59,217 bases of DNA from an uncultured Gemmatimonadota bacterium (GTDB lineage: Bacteria; Gemmatimonadota; Gemmatimonadetes; Longimicrobiales; Longimicrobiaceae): contig CADCTW010000074.1 in NCBI GenBank assembly GCA_902805735.1, positions 1 to 59,217 of the forward strand, given 5' to 3'. The first letter of the stretch is position 1. Each line of letters opens with the position of its first letter. Shown here piece after piece: positions 27,645 to 35,984 of the stretch. Made by a program: the position numbers and the translations under genes. A model generated the notes under the pieces. That model saw nothing but the letters and a program-made list of their open reading frames with translations. It was not told the DNA's origin and did no database searches.

Positions 27645-27677
27645 GGCCTCACACCGGGGCACGGAGACACAGAGAGG
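27645..27677 (+). repeat. HRD-type repeat, half copy
   Basis: Arm CCTCACACCGGGGCACGGAG followed by ACACAGAGAGG, ending 2 bases before the ATG of the aminotransferase gene. The terminal GAGAGG could act as its ribosome binding site. Confidence 0.75.
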
Positions 27678-27679
27678 AC

Positions 27680-28798
27680 ATGCAAGTACCGTTGCTGGAC
27701 CTGACGCTTCAGTACCGCGAGGTGGCGGACGACGTGATGGACGCGCTGCGCGGCGTGGTGGAGGAGCAGCGCTTCATCCTGGGGCCCGTGGTGGACCGGT
27801 TCGAGGAGGAGATGGCCGGGAAGCTGGGCGTGCGCCACGCGGTGGGGTGCGCCAGCGGAACGGACGCGCTCCTCCTGGCCGTGCGCGCGTTAGGGGTGGA
27901 GAAGGGGGAGGAGGTGGTGACTTCGCCCTTCACCTTCTTCGCCACGGCGGGCGCCATCCACAACGCCGGCGCGCGGCCCGTGTTCGCGGACATCGAGCCC
28001 GATACCTTCAACCTGGACCCCGCCGCGGCCGAGGCGGCGGTCACCGGGCGCACGCGCGCCGTGATGCCCGTGCACCTCTTCGGGCAGATGGCGGACATGC
28101 GCGCCTTCCGCGCACTTGGGGACCGGCGCGGCTTCGCGGTCATCGAGGACGCGGCGCAGGCCGTGGGCGCCCGCCAGCGCGACGGGGACGGGTGGATCAC
28201 CACGGGGACGCTGGGCGACGCCTGCTGCTTCTCGTTCTTCCCCACCAAGAACCTGGGCGCGTTCGGCGACGCGGGGATGATCGTCACCAACGACGACGGG
28301 GTGGCGGAGCGGCTGCGCAAGCTGCGCGTGCACGGCGGGCGGCAGATGTACCACCACGAGGAGGTGGGCTTCAACTCGCGCCTGGACGCGCTGCAGGCGG
28401 CCGTGCTCTCGGCCAAGCTCCCGTACCTGGACCGCTGGAGCGAAGCCCGCCGCCGCAACGCCGCCTTCTACGACGAGGCGCTGGCCGGCGTGGAGGGGAT
28501 CACGCCCCCCGTGGTGCGTCCGGGCAACGAGTCCATCGTCAACCAGTACACGCTGCGCGTGCTGGACGGGCGCCGCGACGCGCTGGGCGAGTTCCTCAAG
28601 GAGCGCGGCGTGGGCAGCTCCGTGTACTACCCGGTGCCGCTGGACCGGCAGGAGTGCTTCGCGTACCTGGGCTACCGTCCCGGCCAGTTCCCGGAGTCGG
28701 AGCGCGCCAGCCGCGAGGTCCTGTCGCTCCCCATCTTCCCCGAGCTTACCGAGGGGCAGCTGGCGCACGTGGCGGAGTCGGTGAAGGGGTTCTTCTAG
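27680..28798 (+). CDS. DegT/DnrJ/EryC1/StrS aminotransferase
   Basis: PLP-dependent nucleotide-sugar aminotransferase, 372 residues. The Schiff-base lysine is Lys190 in FFPTKNLGAFGD; the PLP-contact segment ASGTDALLLAV and the aspartate region IEDAAQAVGA are present, as is GFNSRLDALQAAVL. It would install an amino group on a UDP- or TDP-linked keto sugar for surface glycan. The ATG immediately follows a half palindromic repeat whose GAGAGG may be the ribosome binding site. A composite repeat follows the gene. Confidence 0.93.
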   Translation: MQVPLLDLTLQYREVADDVMDALRGVVEEQRFILGPVVDRFEEEMAGKLGVRHAVGCASGTDALLLAVRALGVEKGEEVVTSPFTFFATAGAIHNAGARPVFADIEPDTFNLDPAAAEAAVTGRTRAVMPVHLFGQMADMRAFRALGDRRGFAVIEDAAQAVGARQRDGDGWITTGTLGDACCFSFFPTKNLGAFGDAGMIVTNDDGVAERLRKLRVHGGRQMYHHEEVGFNSRLDALQAAVLSAKLPYLDRWSEARRRNAAFYDEALAGVEGITPPVVRPGNESIVNQYTLRVLDGRRDALGEFLKERGVGSSVYYPVPLDRQECFAYLGYRPGQFPESERASREVLSLPIFPELTEGQLAHVAESVKGFF

Positions 28799-28800
28799 GC

Positions 28801-29033
28801 GGCCCTCACCCGGCAGCTTACAGCTGCCACCCTCTCCCAGTAACTGCCCTGGGAGAGGGGACTACTTCGTGCGGGCGCGGCCGGATGCGATTGCGCGCGA
28901 ATGCCGCAGGGGCGAGGCATGCCTCGCCTGATTTTCCGCGCGCTCGGCGGTCGATCGCTGCACCCGAAGAGTCCCCTCTCCCATGGTGTTTATGGGAGAG
29001 GGTGGCGGCTATCAGGCCGCCGGGTGAGGGCCC
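28801..29033. repeat. Composite inverted repeat (two CTCTCCC hairpins)
   Basis: Copy A (28801-28862) reads GGCCCTCACCCGGCAGC ... CTCTCCCA ... TGGGAGAGGGGA; copy B (28971-29033) is the same element inverted. Each contains its own hairpin of CCCTCTCCC/GGGAGAGGG. Between them lies ~108 bases with a perfect 18-base palindrome GGCGAGGCATGCCTCGCC at 28911-28928. The layout is that of a small non-autonomous element with inverted ends. A third copy is at 49854. No gene is seen inside. Confidence 0.7.
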
Positions 29034-29061
29034 GCGCACCTAACGCACTCACGCACTCTCT

Positions 29062-30129
29062 TTGTTCATCGTCGCGCATAACGGGGCCCGTATCTGGGGC
29101 GGGGCGGAACGCGCCACGGTGCTCCTCCTGGCGGGGCTCCAGGCGCGCGGGCACCGCGTCCTGCTCTTCTGCAACACGCCCCTGGTGGCGCGGAGGGCGG
29201 GGGAGCACGGGATTGCGGCCGAGATCCTGCCGCTGGGCGGCGACGCGGCGCTGCACCACGCGGTCCGCATGGCGCGGCGGCTGCGGGCGCTGCGGCCCGA
29301 CGTGTTCCTGGTGGGCACCTTTCGCAAGCTCTTCCTGGCGTCGCTCGCGGCGCACGGCGCGCGCGTGCCGCGCGTGGTGGCGCGCGTGGGGCTGGAGACG
29401 GACACGCCGCGCAGCGCCAAGTACCGCCTGGCGCTGGCGCGCTGGGTGGACGCGGTGGTCGTGAACGCGTCGCGCATCCAGGCGCCCTTCGCGGCGGCGA
29501 AGGGCGGCGCGACGGTGATCCACAACGGCGTTCCCGCCCCGCCGCTCGCGGACCCGGGGGCGCTGCGGCGCGCGCTGGGGATCGCTCCCGGTGCGCCGGT
29601 GGTGGGGACGGTGGCGCGGTTGGCGCGGCAGAAGCGGCTGGACCGGCTCTTCGCGGCGGTGGCGCTCCTCCCGCCGGAGACGCACTGCGTCGTGGCGGGC
29701 TCCGGAGGGTGGGAGGCGCGGCTGCGCGCGGCGGCGGAGGAGCTGGGGATCGCGGCGCGCGTCCACCTGCTGGGCCATCGCGACGACACGGGCGCCGTGC
29801 TGGACGCGCTGGACGTTTTCGTCACCGCATCCGATACCGAGGGGCTGAGCAACGCGATGCTGGAAGCGCTGGCGAGCGGAATCCCCGTGGTGAGCACCCC
29901 CGTGAGCGGCGCGGACGACGCGCTGGAGCCGCTCGCGGACGGGCGCCGCCCCGGCGTGGTCACCGGCTGGGAGCCGGCGGAGCTGGCCGCCGCCATCCGC
30001 CCCCTGCTGGACGATCCCGGCCTCCGCGCGCGGATGGGCGAGGCGGCGCGCGAGCGGGCGCGGGAGCGCTTCAGCTTCGATGGCATGCTCGCGCGGTGGG
30101 AATGCGTGCTGGGCGGAGAGCAGCCGTGA
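29062..30129 (+). CDS. Glycosyltransferase family 4, first copy
   Basis: GT-B glycosyltransferase of 355 residues transferring a sugar from a nucleotide donor in glycan assembly. The N-terminal domain opens with FIVAHNGARIWGGAERATVL (acceptor loop), and the C-terminal domain has VGTVARLARQKRLDRL and ASDTEGLSNAMLEALASG, the GT4 donor-binding motif. The start is TTG at 29062; no ATG fits. The stop overlaps the next gene as GTGA. Donor and acceptor are not predictable. Confidence 0.9.
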   Translation: MFIVAHNGARIWGGAERATVLLLAGLQARGHRVLLFCNTPLVARRAGEHGIAAEILPLGGDAALHHAVRMARRLRALRPDVFLVGTFRKLFLASLAAHGARVPRVVARVGLETDTPRSAKYRLALARWVDAVVVNASRIQAPFAAAKGGATVIHNGVPAPPLADPGALRRALGIAPGAPVVGTVARLARQKRLDRLFAAVALLPPETHCVVAGSGGWEARLRAAAEELGIAARVHLLGHRDDTGAVLDALDVFVTASDTEGLSNAMLEALASGIPVVSTPVSGADDALEPLADGRRPGVVTGWEPAELAAAIRPLLDDPGLRARMGEAARERARERFSFDGMLARWECVLGGEQP

Positions 30130-31208
30130 AGGTCGCGATCCACAACAGCGCCCGCGAGCTGCGCGGAAGCGAGCGGCAGACGCTCCTGCTCGCCGCGGGG
30201 CTGATGGGGCGGGGCCACGACGTGGCGGTATCGTGCGATCCCAGGGCGCCGCTTTGGCAGGCGCTGCTCCGCGAGGGCGTGCGCACCACCGCCGTCCGTC
30301 CGCGCGGCGACCTGGACGTGTGGAACTTCGCTCGCTTCGTGCTCTGGCTGCGGCGCGAGCGGCCGGACGTGCTCCTGCTCGCCACCTGGAAGCGCATCCC
30401 GGTCGCCGTGCTGGCCGCGCGCCTCGCCGGCGTGCCGCGCGTGGTGGTGCGGCTGGGCATCCCCCGCCGCATCGGCAAGAGCCGCGCGCTCAGCCTCGCC
30501 TTCCGCCGCGGGGTGCACGCGCTGGTCGTCAACTCGCCCGACGTGCGCGACCGCTGGGTCGCCGCGACGCCGGGGGTGCCCCGCGGCGGCGTGCACCTGG
30601 TGCTCAACGCCGTTGAGCCCGTCACCCCCGGCCCCCGCCGGCTGCACGCGGAGCTGCACGTGCCGGGGGGGACGCGGCTGGTGGTGAGCGCGGGGGGGCT
30701 GGAGGAGAGAAAGGGCTTCGACGTGCTCCTGGACGCCTTCGCGCGGATGGGCGAGCGCCGCGCCTGGCTCGTGATCGCCGGCGACGGGCCGGACGCGAGC
30801 GGATTGCGGGAGCGCGCGGACCGGCTGGGGCTGGGGGAGCGCGTGCGCTTCCTGGGCCACCGCCGCGACATGCCGGAGGTGCTCGCCTCGGCCGACGTGT
30901 TCGTGCTCGCCAGCCGCAAGGACAGCCTGGCCAACGTGATGCTGGAGGCCATGTCGCTCGGCGTGCCCGTGGTCGCCACGGACACGGGCGGGGTGCCCCT
31001 CGCGCTCGGCGGCGATCCGCCGGCCGGGTGGGTGGTGCCGGTGCGCGAGCCGGAGGCGCTCGCGGACGTGTTGGGCCAGCTCCTGGACAGTGCTCCGGCG
31101 GATGTGGCCGCGCGCACCGAGGAGGCCCGGCGCCGCATCCGCGAGTGGTTCAGCGTGGAGCGGATGGTCAAGGACGTGGAGGCCGTGCTGCGCCCGGAAT
31201 CGCCATGA
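30126..31208 (+). CDS. Glycosyltransferase family 4, second copy
   Basis: Second GT4-type enzyme, 360 residues, partly similar to its upstream neighbour (ARELRGSERQTLLLAAGL; ASRKDSLANVMLEAMSLG). The donor motif E-x7-E variant is intact, and SAGGLEERKGFDVLLDAF is the domain-linking strand. The GTG start overlaps the stop of the first GT4 (GTGA); its own stop overlaps the asparagine-synthase-like gene (ATGA). The pair may have arisen by duplication and probably adds consecutive sugars. Confidence 0.9.
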   Translation: MKVAIHNSARELRGSERQTLLLAAGLMGRGHDVAVSCDPRAPLWQALLREGVRTTAVRPRGDLDVWNFARFVLWLRRERPDVLLLATWKRIPVAVLAARLAGVPRVVVRLGIPRRIGKSRALSLAFRRGVHALVVNSPDVRDRWVAATPGVPRGGVHLVLNAVEPVTPGPRRLHAELHVPGGTRLVVSAGGLEERKGFDVLLDAFARMGERRAWLVIAGDGPDASGLRERADRLGLGERVRFLGHRRDMPEVLASADVFVLASRKDSLANVMLEAMSLGVPVVATDTGGVPLALGGDPPAGWVVPVREPEALADVLGQLLDSAPADVAARTEEARRRIREWFSVERMVKDVEAVLRPESP

Positions 31209-32899
31209 GCGACTTCCTCTTCGCCGCCCGCCGCCGTCCCCCGGGCGAGCTGCGGGACGTGCTGGCGCGCTACCTGGGCCCCGTCTCGGCCGAGATCGTG
31301 GAGCGGCATGGCGAGTGGGGCTCGCTCGCCGTGGCCCGGGCGCCGCACGACGGCGACCCGCTGGTGGAGGACGCCCGGTCGCTCACCGTCCTGGCCGGCA
31401 TCCCCATCGCGCGCATCGCCCCGCACCCCGCCGGGCTGGCGGCGAGCGGGCCGCGCAGGCGGGCGGTGCACGACCTGCTCGCGAACGGCCCCGCCCAGGC
31501 CTGGGACGAGCGGCTGGACAGCGGCTTCGCGGCGCTGCGCGTGGATTTCCAGGGCGGTGGGATGGTGGTGACCGACATCGCCTCCTTCGTCCCCGTCTTC
31601 TTCGCGGACGACGGCGGGCTGGTGATCGGCACCCACGCCGACGCGGTGGCGCGCGCGTCCGGCCGGCACCGCGACATCGACGAGGTCTCGGCCGCCGACA
31701 TCCTGCTCAACCTGAGCTGCACATTCCCGCACACCCTCTTCCGCGGCGTCACGCAGTTTCCGCCCGCGACGGCGCGCGGGTTCGGAGACGCCTGGCACGA
31801 CGCGCACACCTACTGGCGCCCCACGGAGGCCAACCCGTACGCCACGCGCGCCCAGGCGGCCGCGGCGCTGCGCGAGGGGATGCGCCAGAACCTGCGCGAG
31901 GCGTGCGGAGATCTCCCGGTCGCCGCCATCCTGCTGAGCGGGGGCGAGGACGCGCGGGCGGTGCTCGGCGCGATGCCACCGGGGCCGGAGGTGCGCGTGT
32001 TCGTCTACGCGGACTGGGAAAACCGGGAGGTGCGCGTGGCCCGTGCCGCCGCCCGCGCGTACGGGGTGGAGCTCACCTTCGGCGCGCGGCGCCCCGACCA
32101 CTACCTGCGCGGAATGGAGGACGTGGCCGCGCTGCTGGGGAGCGGCAACCTGTTCATGGACGTGCACGGCTACGGCTTCCACGAATCGCTGGGGCTGCGC
32201 GGCCTCCCCATCGTGCTCGGCGGCCTGTCGTCCGATTCGTTCCTCAAGGGCGAGCACTCCGGCGCGCTCCCCGTCCCGGACGCGCCGGAGATGCGGCCGG
32301 AGGTGGTGCGGGCGGTGGCGGAGCGGCGGGCCGCGTACCGGGCCGCGCTGGCCGAGATCCGGCCGGAGACGGCGGGGGAGTGGGAGCGGCTCTACCCGTT
32401 CACGCAGCGCAAGCACTCCGCGAACTTCCACGGCAACCGCCGCCTCTTCCGCAGCCACGAGCCGTACCACTCGGTTGCGCTGGTGAAGCTGGCCGCCGCG
32501 GCGCCGCTGCGCTGGAAGCGGGGGCGCGGGCTCTTCCACGAGGCGGTGCGGCCCCTCCTGGCGCGCTCGTGGTACGTTCCGCACGCGCGCTGGCGCTTTC
32601 CGTACTTTGGGCGCGCGGCCAACCTGCCGCTCACCGTGGGCCTGCGCGTGGCGCGGGGCGTGCGCGCGGTTGCGGCCGGCGAGCTGCGGGCGCGGCAGGG
32701 CCCGTGGCCCAAGTGGCGCACGGTGGTGGCCTCGCCCATGATGGCCGAGAAGCGCCGCGCCTATCCCGTGGCCGGCTCCCCGCTCGCCGCCGTCTTCACG
32801 GCGTCCAGCGATGAAGAGGTGCAGCGGGCCGTCGGGGACTGGGCTCCGCTCCGGCAGCTCATCCTGCTCCAACTTTCCTATCTGCTGACCGGGGAGTAG
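31205..32899 (+). CDS. Asparagine synthase-like protein lacking glutaminase Cys
   Basis: Protein of 564 residues resembling asparagine synthetase B. The N-terminal part (about 1-200) has the Ntn-like fold pattern (FVPVFFADDGGLVIGTHADA) but starts MSDFLF rather than Met-Cys, so glutamine cannot be hydrolysed there. The ATP pyrophosphatase loop is LLSGGEDARAVL near 243 where SGGLDS is usual, so the last motif residues are changed. Homologues in polysaccharide clusters are thought to amidate uronic acids or related sugars. Flanked and overlapped by glycosyltransferases, which supports glycan modification; the reaction is unknown. Confidence 0.75.
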   Translation: MSDFLFAARRRPPGELRDVLARYLGPVSAEIVERHGEWGSLAVARAPHDGDPLVEDARSLTVLAGIPIARIAPHPAGLAASGPRRRAVHDLLANGPAQAWDERLDSGFAALRVDFQGGGMVVTDIASFVPVFFADDGGLVIGTHADAVARASGRHRDIDEVSAADILLNLSCTFPHTLFRGVTQFPPATARGFGDAWHDAHTYWRPTEANPYATRAQAAAALREGMRQNLREACGDLPVAAILLSGGEDARAVLGAMPPGPEVRVFVYADWENREVRVARAAARAYGVELTFGARRPDHYLRGMEDVAALLGSGNLFMDVHGYGFHESLGLRGLPIVLGGLSSDSFLKGEHSGALPVPDAPEMRPEVVRAVAERRAAYRAALAEIRPETAGEWERLYPFTQRKHSANFHGNRRLFRSHEPYHSVALVKLAAAAPLRWKRGRGLFHEAVRPLLARSWYVPHARWRFPYFGRAANLPLTVGLRVARGVRAVAAGELRARQGPWPKWRTVVASPMMAEKRRAYPVAGSPLAAVFTASSDEEVQRAVGDWAPLRQLILLQLSYLLTGE

Positions 32900-32901
32900 C
32901 G

Positions 32902-33954
32902 GTGGACAAGCACGTCTGCATCGTCCTCCTCACGGGGCTGGGCGACGTCGTCCACGGCCTTCCCGTGGCCAACGCGCTGCGGGATCGGGGCTGGCGCGTC
33001 ACCTGGGTGGTGGAGCCGATGCCCGCGCCGCTCCTGCGTCCGCACCCCTCCATCGACGACGTGGTGGTGTATCGCAAGAAGGAGGGCGTGCGCGGGGTGG
33101 CGGCGCTGGCGCGCGCTCTTTCCGGCCGGCGCTTCGACGTCACGCTCAACCTGAACGTGTACACCAAGAGCGTGTGGCCCACCCTCCTTTCGCGCGCGCC
33201 CGTCCGCGTAGGGTTCGACCGGGGGCGCTCGTTCGAGGGGGTCTGGCTCGCCGCCAACCGGCACCTGCCGCCGGGGCCGCGCGCCCACACGCAGGACATG
33301 TTTCTCCAGTTCCTGGACGTGCTCGGCGTTCCCCGGCCGGAGCCGCTGGAATGGCGCATTCCGTTCACGGCGGAGGAGCGCCGCGCGCAGGCCGGTTTCT
33401 ACGGCCCGCTGGAGGGGCGCCCCGTGGCCGCGCTCGTTCCCGCCTCGGCCAGCCGCAAAAAGGACTGGCTCGCGGACCGCTACGCCGCCGTGGCCGACGC
33501 GCTGGAGCGCGACTACGGATTCCGCGTGATGCTGGTGGGCGGCCCCGGCGAGCGCGAGAACGCCATCGCCCGCGAGATCGCGGAGCGCGCGGCGACCCCC
33601 CCGCTGTGGGCCATGGGCGACGGCATCCGGCGGCTGATGTGGACGCTGGACGCGTGCGACCTGGTGATCGCGCCGGACACCGGTCCGGCGCACGTCGCCC
33701 GCGCGCTGGGCGTCCCCGTGGTGGGGTTGTACGGCCACACCAACCCCTGGCGCGTGGGCCCCTACCGCGCCTTCCAGGACCTGTGGGTGGACCGCTACAC
33801 CGACCCGGGCGCCGCCCCCGACCCGTCGCACGCCGACCCGCGCCACGGCCGCATGGAGCAGATCACCGCCGCGCACGTCCTGGAGCGCGTCCAGCACGCC
33901 GTCGGCCATTACGGCGCGGGCAGGACCGCCCGCGCCACCACCCGCCCAGCGTAG
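32902..33954 (+). CDS. Glycosyltransferase family 9, second copy
   Basis: Heptosyltransferase-like GT9 protein, 350 residues. It has LTGLGDVVHGLPVANALR at the N-terminus and IAPDTGPAHVARALGVPVVG plus NPWRVGPYR in the donor domain, close in pattern to the GT9 at 22391. The GTG start lies 2 bases after the previous stop, indicating the same operon. It probably adds heptose or a related sugar to the lipid A core. The C-terminal RTARATTRPA is poorly conserved. Confidence 0.9.
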   Translation: MDKHVCIVLLTGLGDVVHGLPVANALRDRGWRVTWVVEPMPAPLLRPHPSIDDVVVYRKKEGVRGVAALARALSGRRFDVTLNLNVYTKSVWPTLLSRAPVRVGFDRGRSFEGVWLAANRHLPPGPRAHTQDMFLQFLDVLGVPRPEPLEWRIPFTAEERRAQAGFYGPLEGRPVAALVPASASRKKDWLADRYAAVADALERDYGFRVMLVGGPGERENAIAREIAERAATPPLWAMGDGIRRLMWTLDACDLVIAPDTGPAHVARALGVPVVGLYGHTNPWRVGPYRAFQDLWVDRYTDPGAAPDPSHADPRHGRMEQITAAHVLERVQHAVGHYGAGRTARATTRPA

Positions 33955-34004
33955 ACGCGCACGCGGCGGGGGTGCTAAACTGTCTCCGCACTTCCGTGTT
34001 GCCT

Positions 34005-34131
34005 GGCGACTGAAGTCGCGGCAACAACTGCACGAAGTCCCCCTGCGGGGACTACACGGTTCCCGCCGGAGCTGAGGGAAACAGTCCGCGCAGGCGGACT
34101 TCGTGCTGTCGTTGCCGCGACTTAAGTCGCC
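34005..34131. repeat. Long inverted repeat with 36-base arms
   Basis: Left arm 34005-34040 starts GGCGACTGAAGTCGCGGCAA; right arm 34096-34131 is its inverse with about 3 mismatches (ends AAGTCGCC). The arms also contain internal palindromes (GCGACTTAAGTCGC). The 55-base centre has its own small hairpins (CCCTGCGGGG). It lies between the second GT9 and the acyltransferase gene; a weak promoter-like TAGACG-N18-TAAACT precedes it at 33952-33981. Confidence 0.8.
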
Positions 34132-34181
34132 GGAACGAGGCGGCCGCGACGAGCTCTCCGGATACCACACCCGCTCACAAG

Positions 34182-35168
34182 ATGACCGCCGCGCCCGCCC
34201 CGCCGCGCCACACCGCCGCCCATCGCGTCGAATACGCCCTGGCCCGCACGCTGGAGAACGCCGTATCCACCCTCCCCGAGTCCGCGGCGGACGCGGTGGG
34301 GCGGCGTGTGGGGAGGATCGTGCACGGGATGGGCATCCGACGAAAGGTCGTGGAGGCCAACCTGCGCCTCGCGTATCCGGAAGCGGACGACGCGTGGATC
34401 CGCGCCACCGTGCGCGCCGCGTACGAGCACCTGGGCCGCGAAGCCGCCGCCATCCTCCGCCTCTCCAGGCTGGACCGCTCGGCCGTCGTCGAGCGCACCG
34501 ACGTGGCCGAGGACTGGCCCAAGCTGGAGGCGGCGCTGGGAGAGGGACGCGGCGTGATCCTGGTGACGGGGCACTACGGCAACTGGGAGATCGCGGCGGC
34601 GGCCGTGGCGGCGCGCGGGGTGCCCATCGCGGCCATCGTGCGCCGCCAGGGCAACCGCCTGGTGGACGCGCGCCTGGACGGGCTGCGCCGGCACCTGGGC
34701 GTGGAGACCATCTACCAGAGCGATGCCCCCTCGCGCGTCCCCCGCGTGCTGCGCAGGGGCGGCGTGGTGGGGATCGTGGGCGACCAGGACGCGCGGCGCT
34801 CCGGCGTCTTCGTCCCCTTCTTCGGGCGCCCGGCGAGCACGCACCGCGGCCCGGCGCTCTTTGCGCTCAAGCTGCGGGCGCCCGTGTTCGCCTGCGTGGC
34901 GCGGCGACTTCCGGGGGGCGTGGGGCGCTACCGGGTGGCGGGCGAGCAGATCGATCCGCCGCGCACGGGCGACCTGGAGACGGACGTGAGGGCGCTGACG
35001 ACGGCGCTGGCGGCGCGGCTGGAGGCGGAGATCCGCGAGGCGCCGGAGCAGTACTTCTGGTTCCACCGGCGCTGGAAGAGCAAGCCGCCGCCGGAACCCG
35101 CCCAAGGCCAGGAGGGTACGGACATCATACCAAGCGCCCAGCGCGCGGCACCGCACGAGGACGAGTGA
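34182..35168 (+). CDS. LpxL/HtrB-type lipid A acyltransferase
   Basis: Inner-membrane acyltransferase of 328 residues that transfers a secondary acyl chain to lipid A precursors. The family motif H-x4-E is HYGNWE at about 131-136, followed by DQDARRSGVFVPFFGRPAST and the C-terminal YFWFHRRWK. The ATG at 34182 is plausible although the ribosome binding site is weak; the N-terminus is less hydrophobic than in E. coli LpxL. Its stop overlaps the GT2 gene (GTGA). It ties the whole locus to LPS assembly. Confidence 0.9.
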   Translation: MTAAPAPPRHTAAHRVEYALARTLENAVSTLPESAADAVGRRVGRIVHGMGIRRKVVEANLRLAYPEADDAWIRATVRAAYEHLGREAAAILRLSRLDRSAVVERTDVAEDWPKLEAALGEGRGVILVTGHYGNWEIAAAAVAARGVPIAAIVRRQGNRLVDARLDGLRRHLGVETIYQSDAPSRVPRVLRRGGVVGIVGDQDARRSGVFVPFFGRPASTHRGPALFALKLRAPVFACVARRLPGGVGRYRVAGEQIDPPRTGDLETDVRALTTALAARLEAEIREAPEQYFWFHRRWKSKPPPEPAQGQEGTDIIPSAQRAAPHEDE

Positions 35169-35980
35169 TCTACATCTGCATCCCGGCGCTGGACGAGGCG
35201 CCCACGGTGGGCGTGCTCCTGTGGAAGGTCCGACAGGTGATGACGGAGTTCGGGCGCGACTTCCACCTGATCGTGCTGGACGACGGCTCCACCGACCACA
35301 CGCAGGAGGTGCTGGAGCCCTACACCCGCGTCCTGCCGCTCACCGTGCTGCGCAACGAGCGGACGCACGGCTACCCGGCGGCGGTGGAGCGCCTCCTCCG
35401 CGAGGCGGTCACCCGCTCCACGCACCCCAAGCGCGACGTCGCCATCGTCCTGCAGGGCGACTTCACGGAGTCGCCGGACGACATCCCGGCGCTGGTGCGC
35501 AAGGTGGAGGGCGGCGCGGACGTGGTGGGGACGACGGTCGCGGCCACGGACGCCGAGCGCCCGCGCGCCGAGCGCTGGGCCCGCCGCGGTCTCCCCTGGC
35601 TCCTCTCGGGGCGCGCCATCCCGCGCGAGATCCGCGACCCGCTCTCCGGCTTCCGGGCGTACCGGGTCGCCGTGCTCAAGCGGGCGCTGGCCGAAACGGA
35701 GGGCAAGCCTCTCCTTTCGCGCCCCGGTTGGGCGGCCAACGTGGAGCTCCTGCTCGCCGTGACGCCGCACGTGCGCCGCGCGGACGTGGCCGAGGTGTCG
35801 CTCCGCTACGCGCGGCGAGACCGCGGCACCCGCTTCCACCCCTGGGGAACGGTGTTGGAGGTGTGGAACCTGGCACGCCGCGCCCCGCGGCGCGCACCCG
35901 CGCCCGCCGAGGCGGCGCCCCCCGCGGAGGGTGGGCCCAGGCCGCCCCGGCGCGCGAAAACCGAGTCAGCGAAAGAATAG
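35165..35980 (+). CDS. Glycosyltransferase family 2
   Basis: GT-A fold enzyme of 271 residues, dolichyl-phosphate-sugar synthase-like. The N-terminal strand and loop IYICIPALDEAPTVGVLL, IVLDDGSTDHT and VLQGDFTESPDD (the position of the DxD metal motif, here as GDF) are visible. A C-terminal ~35-residue Pro/Ala/Arg tail is low complexity. No membrane helix is seen. The GTG start overlaps the acyltransferase stop. It probably adds or activates a sugar in the same pathway. Confidence 0.88.
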   Translation: MIYICIPALDEAPTVGVLLWKVRQVMTEFGRDFHLIVLDDGSTDHTQEVLEPYTRVLPLTVLRNERTHGYPAAVERLLREAVTRSTHPKRDVAIVLQGDFTESPDDIPALVRKVEGGADVVGTTVAATDAERPRAERWARRGLPWLLSGRAIPREIRDPLSGFRAYRVAVLKRALAETEGKPLLSRPGWAANVELLLAVTPHVRRADVAEVSLRYARRDRGTRFHPWGTVLEVWNLARRAPRRAPAPAEAAPPAEGGPRPPRRAKTESAKE

Positions 35981-35984
35981 TGGG

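Noticed and set aside
25718..27838. Minus-strand open frame of about 700 codons opposite the MsbA-like gene
   Set aside because: No family feature and a shadow composition; the + strand shows all ABC motifs.
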